A DNA stretch of 64,000 bases. Source: Tuctoria greenei. Taxonomy: Eukaryota > Streptophyta > Magnoliopsida > Poales > Poaceae. The translations under genes were made by a program, and so were the position numbers. Positions 1-13,273 of the stretch are shown here, piece after piece. Position 1 is the first letter of the stretch; every line of letters starts with the position of its first letter. The stretch is taken from positions 169,220,929 through 169,284,928 of the forward strand of contig JAYESD010000009.1 in the NCBI GenBank assembly GCA_036927565.1. Direction: 5' to 3'. The notes beneath the pieces were generated by a model. The model had not been told where the DNA came from and ran no database searches. It saw only the letters and a list, made by a program, of their open reading frames with translations.

Positions 1-1182
1 GAAGATGAAGAGCATACCTCATTCATCACAGTAGATGGATTATATTGTTATACTGCCATGCCATTTGGTCTCAAGAATGCTGCTTCAACATTTGTATGAG
101 CTATGTACAAAACTTTTGGAGAGCTTATCAGAGACGTAGTGAAAGTGTATGTCGATGACATCGTCATCAAGATTAAAAACAAGGAGTCATTCCTTGATAC
201 CTTGCAAGCTGTCTTCGAGAAGTTGCGAGTCACTCGCACGAAGCTGAACCCGGACAAGTGTCTCTTCGGGGTTAGCTCCAGAAAACTTCTTGGTTTCTTG
301 GTGAATCACTGAGGAATAGAAGCAAATCCGGCGAAGATAAAAGCCATTGAAGATATGCGGCCACCAGCTCGCATCAAGGACGTCCAGAAGCTGACTGGAT
401 GTCTAGCTGCCCTCAGTCGGTTCATCTCCAGACTGGCGGAACGGGCACTACCCTTCTTCAAGCTGTTGAGGAAGTCCAAACCATTCCAATGGTCTGAAGA
501 AGCAGAGAAGGCATTCCAGGAGCTGAAGGAGCTCCTCACCACCCTACCAACCTTGGTAGCTCCGAACCCTGGTGGGCCACTCCTCCTTTACATTTCGGCA
601 ACTGACGAAGTTGTCAGCATGGTCCTGGTTGCGGAAAGGCCAGAACCATCTCCAGTTCAAGAATCTAGACCCCTTCGGGAGGGTCCAGAGCTATCTGAAG
701 TCGAGTCTAGGTCTCAGCTCTGAGACCTGAATCCTCAAGGAGAAACTCCAGGGGATCCCACTCCTTCAAATGAAGGAGTCACTGCTGCTGAGCAACAAGA
801 TCCGTAACCCTCCAGGAAGGTTCGGGTCACTTCACAAAAAGCTACGGGTACCTCCAACCGGCACCCGGAGGTCCCCGACCAAGGTCCGGACCCCTCCGAG
901 AGGGTCCGGGTAGATGAGTAGGAATCTCCGGGCCCCTTCGGGAGGGTCCGGACGGTCCAGCGCCCAATGTACTTTATCAGCGAAGTACTCCATGACGCCA
1001 ACACTCGGTATGTGGAGGTGCATAAGCTGCTCTACGCAGTTCTTATTGCCTCCAGGAAGCTTCAACACTACTCCCAAGATCACAAGATCTCAGTGGTAAC
1101 TTCTTATCCACTGCGTGCAATCTTGCATAATCCCAACTCTACAGGGAATATTGCAAAGTGGGCGGCAGAACTGGTCAAGTTC
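1..1182 (+). pseudogene. pol fragment of element B: reverse transcriptase to RNase H (5' part)
   Basis: Frame 1 opens inside reverse transcriptase. It reads the MPFGLKNA palm motif, the catalytic YVDD box (near 152-165), the RT thumb and connection (KLTGCLAALSRF), and the start of the first RNase H (LLLYISATDEVVSMVL). A Pro/Glu/Ser-rich insertion with GGTCCGG-type repeats follows (about 640-962), then the rest of RNase H (YFISEVLHD, NSTGNIAKWAAEL). In-frame stops at 97-99 and 310-312 are CGA to TGA changes relative to element C; further stops lie at 721-723 and within the insertion. The fragment ends where element A's LTR begins at 1183, and the same protein continues at 14129. Confidence 0.9.
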
Positions 1183-2017
1183 TGTCGACTATTGGAGCCG
1201 GCAGATCTCCCTACATTGCTAAAGTGATTGGGGAGTTTGAAGTTCGGTGTGGGCGCGTTGAGATTCAAGAAGGTGAATAGGAGTTTGACACAGGAGACAC
1301 AAGAGTTTACGTGGTTCGGGCCGCCTGAGCGTAATACCCTACTCCACGGGTGTGTTGGTGTTGTATTAGCAGTAAGAGCTTGTCACGTATGATCGCTTGT
1401 GAACGTCCCTGAGTGTATCGTCGGCCTGTCCTATTATAGTACAAGGACAGGCCGTTACAAGCTAGCATGGCCCGACATGTGGCCCCGGCGGTTACTAGTA
1501 TTGATACACGATTAATTGCTGTTAATGATCCTGTAACGGGCTCCAACAGTGCCGTTACTGGTGTTAAGATCGTCCGTTTAAGTGTCATTAATATGGCATT
1601 AATGACATTTAATCGGGTGTTGAAGTCCTTGGCTCTCCTTTGAAGATTCGGAGCCGTTACAAGGTCTTCCGGAGGTTAGAGGCTGGCGGGTCCGACGATT
1701 GGACACGTGGCGGCTCTGGAGCTTGCTGTGGGAAGCAGGTAGCTCCGGGGCTACCAGTCACGTGTAAAGTCCGGAGCTTCTCTCGGTCCGGGGTTAAGTC
1801 CGGAGGTGCCGTTTCGGTACCTGGCCCGGAGCTTCCCCCTTGTGGGCGGTAGCTCCGATTTGGCAGTACACGTGGCGACCCAGGGATTAACCATGTTGGA
1901 GAAGCAGGTCCGGTCATGTCTGACAAGTGGGCCTCCGAGGGTCTTCAACCCAAGTAGATGGCTTTCCTTTGAAATATTTGTAACCTCAAGGGGTGTGCAG
2001 TTTTTAGGGTACCGACA
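1183..2017 (-). repeat. 3' LTR of element A
   Basis: 835 bp. On the minus strand it begins TGTCGGTACC and ends AGTCGACA, giving a TGTCG/CGACA terminal inverted repeat. It holds several ACGTG-core motifs (near 1705, 1760 and 1870) and the family-conserved block around TATTACGCTCAGGCGGC (minus strand, about 1310-1350). Its TATA box is mutated (CTATTATAG at 1430-1438) compared with the other LTR. Confidence 0.93.
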
Positions 2018-2040
2018 GTGGCCCCCTGGACCTACCTCCG
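2018..2040 (-). other. Polypurine tract of element A
   Basis: On the minus strand a purine-rich stretch containing CCAGGGGGCCAC abuts the 3' LTR. The same block adjoins the 3' LTRs of B, C, D and G, as expected for the plus-strand DNA primer site of LTR retrotransposons. Confidence 0.8.
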
Positions 2041-2230
2041 AGGAAGAGCACTGGGGTGAAGTCATTCCGTCGGAGGTGGGTCCATCCTTGCGACTCTTGA
2101 ACTGGGTCTTCAAGGGTCTTCGGAGGTGCCGTTGGCAGGGATTTACAGTTAGATCCCGCCGCGTGGCACACCTCAGGCGGCAGATGAGATCTTTGACGTG
2201 CGGATCTCACGCAATTGAAGGTCGCCGGTT

Positions 2231-2453
2231 CCCAATACGAAAACCGTATCGCTTCCGCGCGCCCTGTCAGGCTGCTGCCTTTGGGTTTCCCGCCTCGTGA
2301 TGACAACCGTTCGCCTGGGTAAGAGCCTCGATTTGATCGTCGGAGTGGTCCCGGGCCCTCTTGTCATCGGCTGGGTTGAATTCTTGAGTGGTACTTTCGA
2401 CTTCCCTGCGGTTTCCATCCAAGCGTTGCGAGGGCTTACTTAAGAAGGAAAGC
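2231..2453 (+). promoter_or_regulatory. Putative internal promoter of the antisense gene, element A
   Basis: Two blocks upstream of the antisense ATG (2550) recur in all elements that retain this region: an imperfect palindrome (CGATACG..CGTATCG type, 2234-2251) and a 43-bp block ending in GGGCTTACTTAAGAAGG (2411-2453), which lies about 97 bp before the ATG. The TTACTTAAG stretch is the best TATA-like candidate. That this is a promoter is inferred from position and conservation only. Confidence 0.5.
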
Positions 2454-2549
2454 ACGCACCGTCGGGAGTTCTTTACGCCTCTCATCTGATCTTGCGCTCA
2501 AACTCCCGACTCGTACTTCGCTCCTCTTCTCTTGCCTAGCTGTGCCGCG

Positions 2550-5500
2550 ATGGAGTTGGGTCTGCGCGAGAGTCGCTTGAAGACCGACAATGATTTGAAG
2601 AAGGTCCGGGCCCTCATGGGGTGGTCCTTGGACTTCTTCAACCGCTTGGTCCGTGCCGGCGGAGAGCTCCCCTTCGAGAAGGAGCGCGCTGGCGAGATGG
2701 TGTACTTTTCTTCGTACGCCATGGTGGGGTTGATCCCACCTTTTTCTTCTTTCTTCTTGATGCTGCTAGACTTCTATGGTCTGCAGCTATACCACCTTGG
2801 CCCTCACTCCATTCTCCTCGTGTCTATCTTCGTCCACTTCTGTGAGATGTGGGTGGGCATCCCCCCCTGCATCGAACTCTTCTGAACCTTCTTCACCGTC
2901 CACACCACCGGCCGGAGCAATGAGTACCTTGGCTTCTACTACTTCGTGAAGCGCAAGAAGTGCCCATTCAAGTACCTCCGGTCGTTCCCTTCCGGGAAGT
3001 GGGATGACTTGAAGAAAGATTGGATAGTCGTCAGGGTGGGGGAGCACGAGAGGTTGGAGCTGCCAGACGGTCTACCCGGCATCGACACGACAATATGGAG
3101 TGAAGCTCCGGTGCTGGCGGAAGCTTTCAACCCCGCCCTGACCAGGATCCGCCAATGCTTGGAGGGAGGATGGACTCCCTAGGTGGTATTATGCAATTTC
3201 CTGGCCAACAGGTGGGCGCTGCTGAAGAGGAGGGAGAAGCTCGCTTGGGCCCTCAACAGCGTGATGGACGAGGACTGGGTTGAGACCGGGTTGAAGTCCA
3301 ACATGGTGGGGAAGACCTTGGAGTTACACCTCAAGAAATTCCAGCACGACATCGACGTCGACGGTGATGACTTGACTCCGCCATCGGCCTTTCTCCCCCT
3401 GAACGTGGAAGTGGAGTTCAGCAGGGAGCTCCGGCGGACGATGCCCGCGTTTGACGACCTTGGTGTCGTCGAGAGAAGATCAACCACCCGGGTGGCAATC
3501 CCCGGGATGCCCGAAGACGGCTCCGCCCCTGTCCCATAGCCGAGGGTCGAGGTCGTCGGCAAGGGCAAGGAGCTGGCGGATGAGCCGGAGAGCCGGAAGA
3601 GGAAGCTGCGACATGCCGACGGAAGGTCCGTCAGGCCCGCTACTTCCACCTCGGTTCCTTCTCCCCAGGGGGGAAGATCTTCTGCCGCCGTGGCGACTGT
3701 CCCCGTAGTGGGGTCCTTCCGGAACGATACTGTTCCTGCAGTGGGATCCTCCCGGAGCGCGTCTGTCCCCGTGGTGGAACCCTCCTTGGGTGCTAGCTCC
3801 GGGCGCACGACTCCGGCACCTGGGATGGTGGAAGCCTCCAGGTCCAGGGGTTCCTCCCGATCGAGGAGAGCCTCGACTCGGGAAACGCCCGTGGCTGCGA
3901 CAAGTTCTGGGGGGCCTTCCAGAGCTCCTACGCCGACCATGGCCAGCCCGGAACGTCCGGGAAAAAGGTTCCGCGCAAGCTGGTGCGGAAGCCTTCCAAG
4001 GTAATTTTTGATTTTTACCTTGGTTAACTTTTTAATTGTAGCAACTGTTTGTTTATTTTCTTCGTTCATCATCTGTAGTGTCCCCAAGAAGGGGAGTGAG
4101 GCTCCACCCTCGGCCACAGTGTCTGAGGCCGTGGGAGCTTCTGCTCCTGTCCCGGTGCCGCCCCAGGTGGTGGCTGAGGCTGCGACAGCTCCGGCGCCGG
4201 CTGTCGTGGTCATGGACCTCGACTCGTCCCCAGAAGTTCCCGTGGTAGCGCCGGACCACGGGAGTGAAGACACGCCAGCGGCACCTGTCCCGGAGGTTGA
4301 AGCTTCGGGTCCTGGTGCTGCAGTGATGGGAGCTCCAGCTGTTGAGCCGAAGGAAGTAGTAGTCCCGGCCTCGGAGCCGGAAAGTGTTGAAGCCCCGACG
4401 GTTGAGCCGGAGGTGACTGAAGCTCCGACATGCGAGCCGGAAGTCGAGGTAGTTCCGGCAATTGAGCCGGTTACCTCCGAAGCACCGGCCGCTGAGCCGG
4501 TGATTGTTGGAGCTCCGGTCACGGGGCCGGTTGAAGATGAAGATCTTCCGGCGCCTGAACCGGTGGTTGAAGAGGCGAGGGAGCTCGAGCCTCCTTCGGA
4601 AGAGGTGTCCCGGCCGGAGCCAGTATCAGCTCCTTCTTTGGAGGCGACGACATCGGAGGTACCTGCGGCCGAGCCGGAGTGCCCAAACGAAGTCGCTGGC
4701 CCCCTGCCCGAGGAGGTGAACGAAGACTTGGCGGCGGGGCCTTCTTTGATGGCGACTGAGGCCATCCTGGAGGAAGGCCCTAGTGCCTTGGAAGCTCAGG
4801 GTTCCACTCTCGTAGAGTGGGACCCAATTTTTGTATGTGAAGACCCGCTAGAACCAGCGTAGGAGACCCCAGCAAGTCCGGAGCCCATCCCGCTGTCGAT
4901 GTCTATCGACAACGCTTGCTCCAGTCTGCGTCAAGTCCAACTGACCTTCTTCCACGACAGCAAGGCTCTTGAAGAGGAGCGCCAAACCCTTAGGCGGTGG
5001 CGTAATCGGCTCCACTTCGAGACCAAGCTGGCGCAGTCGAGGCTAGCGGATGACAAGGAATGGATCAAGCGGGAGAATATCCGCCTGGAGTACTGGGGCA
5101 AGCTGCTGGATGACAGGGAGAGCATGACTCATGCCCTCGACGCCCAATCCCAGGAGATATACAATCAAGCCAAAGCAGCCAACAGTGCGGCCGAGGAACG
5201 CCATGAAAGGCTGGAGGTCATTAACACTGCACTCATCAAGCGCCGGGAGGCACTTGAAGAGAGGGAGAAACGGCTCGAGAATGAAGAGCAGAAACTCCTT
5301 GAGCTGCGGGATGATGTCCCGAGGAGGGAAGAGGAGCTTGCCGAGAAGGTAGCTCTGGCGGACAAGGGCCTCGATGAGCGCACCAAGAAATTGGAAGAGC
5401 GCTGCCAAGAGGAAGAGGAGAAGACCTGGGTGCGGGGCAGGAACTCTACGAATACGAGTGTGGCCTTGTTGCCCGGGAGAAAAAAGTGGAGGCTAGGGAG

Positions 5501-6043
5501 AAGGACCTGGTCGATCGTCGGAACAAGATACACCTCCTGGAGGAGGAGCTCGGAAGACTTGAGAGGCGGGTTGCTGCAAAGATTCAGCAAAACGCCAAAG
5601 AAGTTGAGCGCCTCGCCCGTGAGAATTCCGAACTGACGGCGGCCAGGAGATCCCTGGAAGAGATGAAGAGCTTGAGGACGGCGGACTCCCTACAGATTTG
5701 GGAGTTCCTGGGCAAGGCCAACGACGCGCTGATGCCGATGGGTTTCAGCCCCGTGCGCCCGGATGATCCGGAGCCGGAGCCGGACCTTGCGCTGCAGGCG
5801 TTGAGCGCATCTGGTAGCAAGCTCTCCAAGGTGGGCGATGTCATCGCGGACCAACTGGAAGTTGAGGGGCAATCCCTGGCGAAGAACATCGCAGAGTATG
5901 TGCTGACATGCTACACCAGCCGGAACTCTCAATTTCCTCTGGACCCGGTGCTTGAAGGCCCCGTCGAAGGAGAAGGCGAAGCTACCCGAGCCAGCGTATC
6001 GGAGGTCGCCCAGAAGGTCGCTGAGTTCTTCCATAGGGTCTAG
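2550..6043 (+). pseudogene. Antisense gene of element A (PF04195-like N-terminus, coiled-coil C-terminus), decayed
   Basis: It lies on the strand opposite gag-pol. It starts MELGLRES at 2550. The N-terminal 260 or so residues (hydrophobic YAMVGLIPPF region, EYLGFYYFVKRKKCPFKYL, WDDLKKDWIV) resemble the 'putative gypsy type transposon' family. A basic Ser/Pro region follows, then an intron (4001-4078, GT..AG), then Glu-Pro-Val repeats, a conserved VEWDPIFV motif, a long Glu/Lys/Arg coiled coil, and the C-terminal SEVAQKVAEFFHRV. Stops at 2883 (CGA to TGA), 3180 and 3537 (CAG to TAG) and 4860, plus a one-base deletion near 5435, break it. The homologue in element C shows the intact plan. The molecular role is unknown. 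Confidence 0.8.
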
Positions 6044-7307
6044 GACCATCTCTTTAGCCCTCACTTGTATTTTCTCTTCTTCTTCCTCAATTTTGTAATC
6101 CCTTGTCTCCATATGTAATCTCTTGTCTCCAGATGAATGAAATCCCCAAAATTTTTGAGAATTTCACTTTTTGTCTTCAACACCTTTATCTTCACTTGGC
6201 CCCCTGGTAGATGTACACAATTTGATTGTGAACATGTACCAAAAGGATACTGTGTTTTGTTGAAGACTCATTTGCTCCGAACTTGTAGCATTTAGGTCCG
6301 AAGTCTTTGATAGTGAAGGTCCCCTGAGGTTGTCGGAGCTTAGAAGCTCCAGCATTGTCCATTGCTGGAGCTTGGTAGCTCCGGCAATAGCCTCTATCAA
6401 CACGTAGAGCGTCGATAGTTAGTCCTCCGAGGTGTCGGAGCTGAGTAGCTCTGGCAGTGACCTTTGCCAACACTTGGTTTGTTGGCAGCGGACTCCATTT
6501 ACGGGGTCTTCTCACCATCTTATACTCAGCGTCGACGGTTGGCCCCCTTGGGGGAGTCGGAGCTTGGTTAGCTCCAGCTTTTCTCCATCAACGTAGACTT
6601 TATTTTTCCTGCACACTTAAGTCAAGAAAAATAGTAAAATTCGTTCCTTGTCTATAATTTCGTCGCGGCTTACGATTCTCAAGAAGATTTTAAGTTGAAC
6701 GCGATTTTAAATACAACCGGATGCGTTGTCTTTTCCCTTAGATTCAATTGTCCATGGACCCGCCTTACTTCGGCCTGCCGGGGTGTAGGTAGAGTGGCGT
6801 ACTTAGGGTGCTTGACCAGGCTAAGTCGATAGCACACTCCGACCCTAGATTGGCTTGGCGGCTTTCAGGCGAGTTGGCCATAAACGATATTTAAATCCAA
6901 AAATCTGACAATACAACTCGAATCGTATATAAACCGGTCGAACTAAAAATTTCTTAAGAATTGCACGTCTTTGTTATAGACAAGAAAGAGAAAAATAAAA
7001 ATGTCGAGCCTGTACAAAATAAATGCACGTGGAGTCTATTTCACATGAAGATGTCTTTCATTATAGATCCGGGGTACAGGAGAAACAAGTACACTCTTAG
7101 GGTACGGAACCAGGCTAAGTGTGTTTCATTTCTCGTTTGACCCAGGGTAGTTAGCCACACTTTTAGTCCTGAGACTGTGACAAGTGTTGCATGAGCTTTG
7201 CGGACCTTTCGGGAAAGGTCCGGCTGCTCTCCCGGAGGAACTACCTGACTCTGTACAATGACTGTATAACATACACCCCAAGTTACTCAAGACTCACCTC
7301 CGTGGTA
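6044..7307. repeat. Spacer of element A between the convergent pol and antisense genes, with hairpin repeats
   Basis: No coding sequence. Around 6290-6590 degenerate units carry self-complementary pieces of the GTCGGAGCT..AGCTCCGAC type, homologous to the better-preserved 71-bp array of element D. Farther right (6730-7190) is a block conserved in all four elements here. It contains two related motifs reading, on the minus strand, CTTAGCCTGGT then CCTAAG (near 6795-6830 and 7095-7125). Confidence 0.7.
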
Positions 7308-10300
7308 TTAAGTGTAGAACTTACGAAGGTGCTCAATGTTCCAAGGATTCGAGAGAGGTGTCCCATCCTCGGTAGCCAAGCGAACGCTTCCGGGACGGGA
7401 TACTTTGATCACTCGGAAGGGCCCCTCCCAGCCGGGGGAGAGTTTGTTTAACCCTTCTCTGGATAGTATTCTCCGTAGCACCAGATCGCCTTCCTCGAGC
7501 TGTCGGTTGTGTACATGCCGCTGGTGATAACGCCGTAGAGCTTGACGATATCGGGCATTCCAAACAGCTGCTTGGCACCTTCCCTCCTCAAGGAGGTCTA
7601 GGTCTTCACGCCGGAGCTGGTCCTGCGCGGCTTCATCGAAGGTCCGGACCCGGAGTGAACCCAAGGTGATTTCCGGAGGAAGGATTGCTTCAGCTCCGTA
7701 CACCAGGAAGAAGGGTGTTTCTCCAGTTGACCGGTTTTGAGATGTCCTGTTGGCCCACAAAGTAGGCGGAAGCTCTTCGATCCAGTTGGCTCCATGTTTC
7801 TTCAAGCGCTCATAGGTGCGCGTTTTTAGTCCCTTAAGGATTTCTGCATTTGCTCTCTCGGCTTGGCCATTGCTGACTGGGTGAGCTACGGAGGCGTAGC
7901 AAACTTGTATGCCGAGGTCTTCGCAATATCCTTGGAATGCGGAGCTTGTGAATTGAGTCCCATTATCAGTGATGATCTTGTTTGGGACTCCGAATCTACT
8001 TACAATGGATTGCAGAAAGTTGATAGCAGATTGCTTGTTGATCGTCACAGCTGGAGTTGCTTCCGGCCACTTGGTGAACTTGTCAATGGCGACATATAGG
8101 AACTTGTAACCTCCGACGGCTCTTGGGAAGGGTCCCAAGATGTCCATCCCCCACACAGCGAAGGGCCATGTAGGAGGTATCATTTGTAAGGGCTGAGCCG
8201 GTGTATGAATTTGCTTTGCATGAAATTGGCATGCTTCACATTTCTTCACCAGCTCAGTGGCATCCTGGAGCGCTGTAGGCCAGTAGAATCCATGCCGAAA
8301 GGCTTTTCCGACCAGCGTGCAGGAAGATGCATGGTTCCCACACTCGCCTCCATGGATTTCTGCGACAAGTTCGCAGCCTTCTTCCCTTGTGATGCACCGC
8401 ATTAGGATGCCGTTGGCACCGCGCCGGTAGAGATCCCCTTCTACCAGCGTGTATCTTTTAGCCAATCTGACTACCCGGTCAGCGGATACATCATCATCAG
8501 GAAGGATGTTGTCTTTCAAGTAGCTCCGGATCTCCGAGATCCATGCATCGGAGCTAGCTTGAGCTTTTGAGTCTTGCGTGCTGGGTTGCTCGGAGCTCCC
8601 GGCAGCACCTACGACCCTTGATGGCTGCCATGGTAACAGGGCCATCGGGACCGTCAGCTTTGGGATGCTGATCTCGCCCCCTTCGCTCAGTTCGGCAGGC
8701 TGAGCTGTGGGTTTTGACAACCTCCAGACAAAGATTCCATCAGGAGCCGGAGCTCCGGTTGACGCTTTAGTCGAGATTTCGTCAGCTTCAGCGTTATGGG
8801 CACGCTGAACATGGTGGAGGTCTAGGACTTCAAAGTCCTTCTGAAGCCTCTGGACTTCAAGGAGGTAAGCAGCTAGCTGGAGATTATTGCAGGAGCATTC
8901 ACCCTTCACCTGCTTGATGATGAGCTGTGAATCTCCTTTGACCAACAGTTTCTTGACACCATATGACAGTGCCATATTTAGTCCGTAGATGAGTGCTTCA
9001 TACTCCGCCATGTTGTTGGTTGCCTTGAAGTCAAGGTGTACCATGTATTTTACCTTCTCCCCAGTCGGTGCAAGGAGAAGGATTCCAGCTCCGGCCCCCT
9101 GCTTCTGCATGGAGCCATCGAAGTAGAGGGTCCAGTGAGGCTCGGTGAAGGTTGGAGCTTGATGCTCCGTCTTCTGCTCGCTGGGGCCCCCAGGATTTGA
9201 TGGAGAGGGAGTCCATTCCGCCACAAAATCTGCCAACGCTTGACTCTTGACAGCTTGTCTTGAAATAAATTCAAGATCGAATTCAGCCAATTCCGCTGCC
9301 CACTTTGCAATATTCCCAGTTGAATTGGGATTATGCAAGATTGCTCGAAGTGGATAGGAGGTCACCACCGAGACTTTGTGAGCTTGGAAGTAGTGTCGAA
9401 GCTTCCTGGAGGCAATAAGAACTGCATAAAGCAGCTTATGCACCTCTAGGTATCAAGTCTTGGCATCATGTAATACTTCACTGATGAAGTATACCGGGCG
9501 TTGAATGGTCCGGACCCTCCCGGAGGGGTCCAGAGCTTCCTCTTCATTGATCCGGACCCTCTCGGAGGGGTCCAGATTCTCTTCGGGGACCTCTGGGTTC
9601 TGGCTGGAGGAACCCGGAGCTTCTTCAGAAATGACCTGGACCCTCCCAGAGGGGTCTGGGTCTTCTGAAGTGACTTCTTGTGGGTTTGAGTCTGGGAGCT
9701 GGGACCCAGACTCGCTTTCAGGAACCTCCGGACCCTCCCGAAGGGGTCTGGATTCCTGAGTATGGGGTAGTTCCGGTCTCTCCGCAACCAGAACCATACT
9801 GACGACTTCGTCAGTAGCTGAAATGTAAAGCAACAAAGGCTCACCAGGGTTCGGAGCTACCAGAATTGGTAGGGTGGTGAGGAATTGTTTCAGCTCCTGG
9901 AATGCCTTCTCTGCTTCTTCGGACCATTGGAATGGTCCGGACTTCCTCAATAACTTGAAGAAGGGAAGTGCCTGTTTCGCCAGTCTTGTTATGAACCGGC
10001 TGAGGGCTGCTAGACACCCAGTTAACTTTTGGACGTCTTTGATGCGGGTTGGTGGCCGCATGTCTTCAATGGCTTTTATCTTTGCCGGATTAGCCTCTAT
10101 GCCCCAGTGACTTACCAGGAAACCAAGAAGTTTTCCGGAGCTAACCCCAAACACGCACTTGTCCGGGTTTAGCTTTGTGCGGGTGGCCCGTAGCTTGTCG
10201 AAGACAGCCTGCAAGGTGTCTAAGAGGGACTCCTTGTTCTTGACCTTGACCACGATGTCATCGACGTACACTTCCACTATGTCTCTGATGAGTTCTTCAA

Positions 10301-10850
10301 AAGTTTTGTACATAGCTTGTACAAAAGTTGAAGCTGCATTCTTGAGACCAAATGGCATGGCTGTGTAACAGTACAATCCATCTACTGTGATGAATGAAGT
10401 ATGCTCTTCATCTTCCCTAGACATCCTGATTTGATGATACCCAGAATATGCGTCTAGGAAACACAATAATTCACACCCGGAGGTGGAATCCACTATCTGA
10501 TCTATTCTAGGTAGTGGGAATGGATCTTTTGGACATGCCTTATTCAGTGTGGTGTAGTCGATGCACATCCGAAGCTTCCCGCCGGCCTTGGGCACAACGA
10601 CTGGGTTCGCCAGCCTTTTTGGATGGAAGACTTCTCGGATGAATCCGGCTTCGAGTAGCTTCTTCACTTATTGTCGGATGAAGTTCTGCCGCTCTACGGA
10701 TTGCTTCCGAGGCTTCTGATGCACAGGCCGAGCTTCGGGGTAAATCTTCAGATTATGCTCAATCACTTCCCTGGGGATCCCAGGCATTTGTGACGGTTGC
10801 CAAGCAAACACATCAACATTAGCCCGGAGGAAAGTGATGAGCGCGAGTTC
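7308..10850 (-). pseudogene. pol of element A: RT, RNase H, second RNase H, integrase
   Basis: Reads on from the gag-protease UAG (10851-10853) in the same frame. It contains RT with YVDD, a first RNase H carrying a repeat insertion (about 9498-9780), and a second archaeal-type RNase H (WTLYFDGS, NMAEYEALIYG, VKGDSQL, ADEIS). The integrase has an HHCC-like zinc region (ECGNHAS..CEAC) and a DDE core (WGMDILGPF, IITDNGTQF, SNGQAERANAEI), then a C-terminal GPFRVIKVS domain ending EHLRKFYT at 7308. Stops at 10668-10670 (GAA to TAA) and 9453-9455 (CGA to TGA) break it. The dual RNase H identifies the Tat clade. Confidence 0.9.
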
Positions 10851-13254
10851 CTATTTGTCGTTCAACCCTCCCGATATACGGGTGGTTTGAGCGGCATCGG
10901 AACCAATTTGGACGACTTTGACGGGAATGTCGGTGTCGCCGCTTGGCTGCACACGGGGTGCAGAGGTCGAGCCTCGTTGACGAATGCTCGGGGGTTTCGG
11001 AGCTTGCTCCTGTCTGGAGTCCTCCTCTTGCGCCGTGGTGAGTGCATGGAGTTCCTCCAGAGCAGTTACTCCGGCAGTGCGATCTCCGCGGATCCGGAGA
11101 ACGCCTACTGGTGTTGGCATCTTCAACACCAGGTATCCATAATGAGCAGCTGCCATGAATTTGTATAGGGCAGGTCTACCCAAGATGGCGTTGAATGGTA
11201 AGTTGATCTGAGCGACGTCGAAGACCAACTTCTCGGTGCGATACTTCTCCCGGGTCCCGAAGGTAACGGGGAGAGTTATAGCTCCGAGTGGGGTAATGGC
11301 CCCCGGACCTACTCTGGAGAAAGGTCGAGAGGGCTGGAGATCCAAAGGTCAGAGCTGAAGCTTAGTGAAAGCTTCGAAGCTAATAAGGTTAAGCCCCGAA
11401 CCTCCGTCTACCATGACATGGTGGAGCTAGATGTTGTTGATGGTAGGAGATACCATCAAAGGTAGCTGACCTGCTCCAACCATGCTCCGCGGGCAATTAG
11501 AGGCACCGAAAGTGATGGAGGTGTCCATCCACTTTCGATGAGGTTCCGGCCTGACTGTAGGGGCTACAGCGGCCATATCCCGCCGCATAGTCTTGATGAC
11601 GCGACGAGAGGTGATATCCCATGATCCACCAAAAATAGTGTTCATGGTCTTTCGACGCTCGTTGTCAGAGATGTCAGAGTCATCGTCGACGGAGGTGTAG
11701 ACGGCCTTCAGGACCTTTTGGGATCCTGAAACCATAACTCCTCTTCAGCCGAAGCTTCGTCGACCTTCTATTTTCCTTCCTTCTGTCGGAAAGGAGATCC
11801 TTCCCGGCGCTTGCTGTAGCGCTCGGCAAGGTTTTGGACCTCCCGGCAGTCTTCCAAACCGTGGCTGCCCGTTTTGTGAATGGGACACCACACTTTGGGT
11901 TTGCCACCGTCTTCAAAAGACGGTTGAGGTCGCTTCTCGGGGCGTGGCCCCCGGCCACCCGGAGTTGCAGCAGCTGCAACGTTGGATGTGCCGGCCGACA
12001 GCTTCTTCTTGCCGTTGGTCTTCTTTTTCTTCTTGCCACCCCCGGAGGTAGTGGCTTCTTCTTTGGAGGATTTCTTGTGATCCTCCGAGGCTGGTTTGGA
12101 GTGCATCTCACGGCCCTCCGCAGCTCTGGCACATTTGTCTGCCAGGCTGAAGAGTTCCGTGACGCTGGTGATCTCTTTGATCGCCAGCTTCTCCAACATC
12201 TTCTTGTCCCGTACGCCCTGTCTGAATGCCACAATGACAGAAGCGCTTGAGATAGAAGGGATAGTGTTGCGTACCTGAGAAAACCTCTGGATGAAGGACC
12301 GCAAAGATTCTCCCCCTTTTTGCACGATCGCAAAAAGGTCCAGTTCAGTGCCTGGTCGGGTGTATGAACTCCCGAAGTTGGCAGTGAACTGACGACACAA
12401 CTCCTCCCAACTGTTGATAGAGTTGGGTGGAAGGCTCATAAACCAGGACCTGGCGGTCCCAGTTAAGGCCACTGGAAAGTAATTGGCCATCACAGCCTCG
12501 TTTCCTCCAGCTGCCAAGATTGCAGTGGAGTATATCTGAAGGAATTCGGCGGGGTTGACAGTCCCGTCGAATTTTTCCGGCAGGTGTGGCCGGAACTTCT
12601 GTGGCCATCTAACCATGCGCAGGTGCATGGCTAGGGCTGAACAGCCTCCTCCTACCCCTTCCAGAGTAGAAATGTCCTGAGCTTCCCGTCTTTCACGAGC
12701 ACGCTCAATATGGACACGGCTATCCTGCTGGCGGTATCGGCGATCAAGCTCCGCCCGGAGGTCATGAGTCGAAAGCCTGGATACCGTGTGAGTGCATCGA
12801 GCCCCGGAGGGCAGTGACGTCACTTGTTGAGATGCATCACGTTTCCTGCTATTGGAGGCGTGCGGACCAAGTCTTCCAGACAAAGTCCGCCGCTGCGACA
12901 GGGCTCGTCCCGAAGGAGGAGGACCCTGGTTGTTGAGGCGTTCGGCCGCTGCTGCGACCAAATGCTCCACTGCTCCATTGCATCTCGAGATGCATCCGGA
13001 GGTGGTGGACGTTGGAGAAGAGCACGCGCTGCATGGAGCGCGTGTTCCGGGTTGTCATGACTTGCCGACGCAGTAAGTGATGCCAGCGCACCATCACGTT
13101 GCCCAACACGATTTGCTGGAGAAGATGGTGGTGGTGGGAGTGTGGCTCCTGCTGGTGCTGAGGATCCTGCTGGTGGCTGCCTGTTGGAGGGATTGCCCCC
13201 AACAGCCTGAGCAGCAGGTTGGCCGTTGGATGATCCAGCCGCGGAGTTCACCAT
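10851..13254 (-). pseudogene. gag-protease of element A
   Basis: Begins MVNSAAGSSNGQ at 13254, about 20 bp past the PBS. It includes a proline-rich N-terminus, the capsid region (MVRWPQKFRPHLPEKFDG, FLQIYSTAILAAGGNE), a Lys-rich stretch, a CHHC knuckle (WCPIHKTGSHGLEDC), and the aspartic protease with VDGGSGLNLI. It ends GGLNDK then TAG at 10851. A small deletion near 12970 and frameshifts near 11740 interrupt the frame, and a CAG to TAG change (about 11427-11429) lies just before the protease active site. C's homologue is open throughout. Confidence 0.88.
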
Positions 13255-13273
13255 TCTCGAAAATCTCAGGCAC

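Noticed and set aside
3179..4765. 528-codon minus-strand ORF opposite element A's antisense gene
   Set aside because: Ser/Gly/Thr-rich mirror of the Glu-Pro-rich frame on the other strand; the plus frame has the conserved domains.
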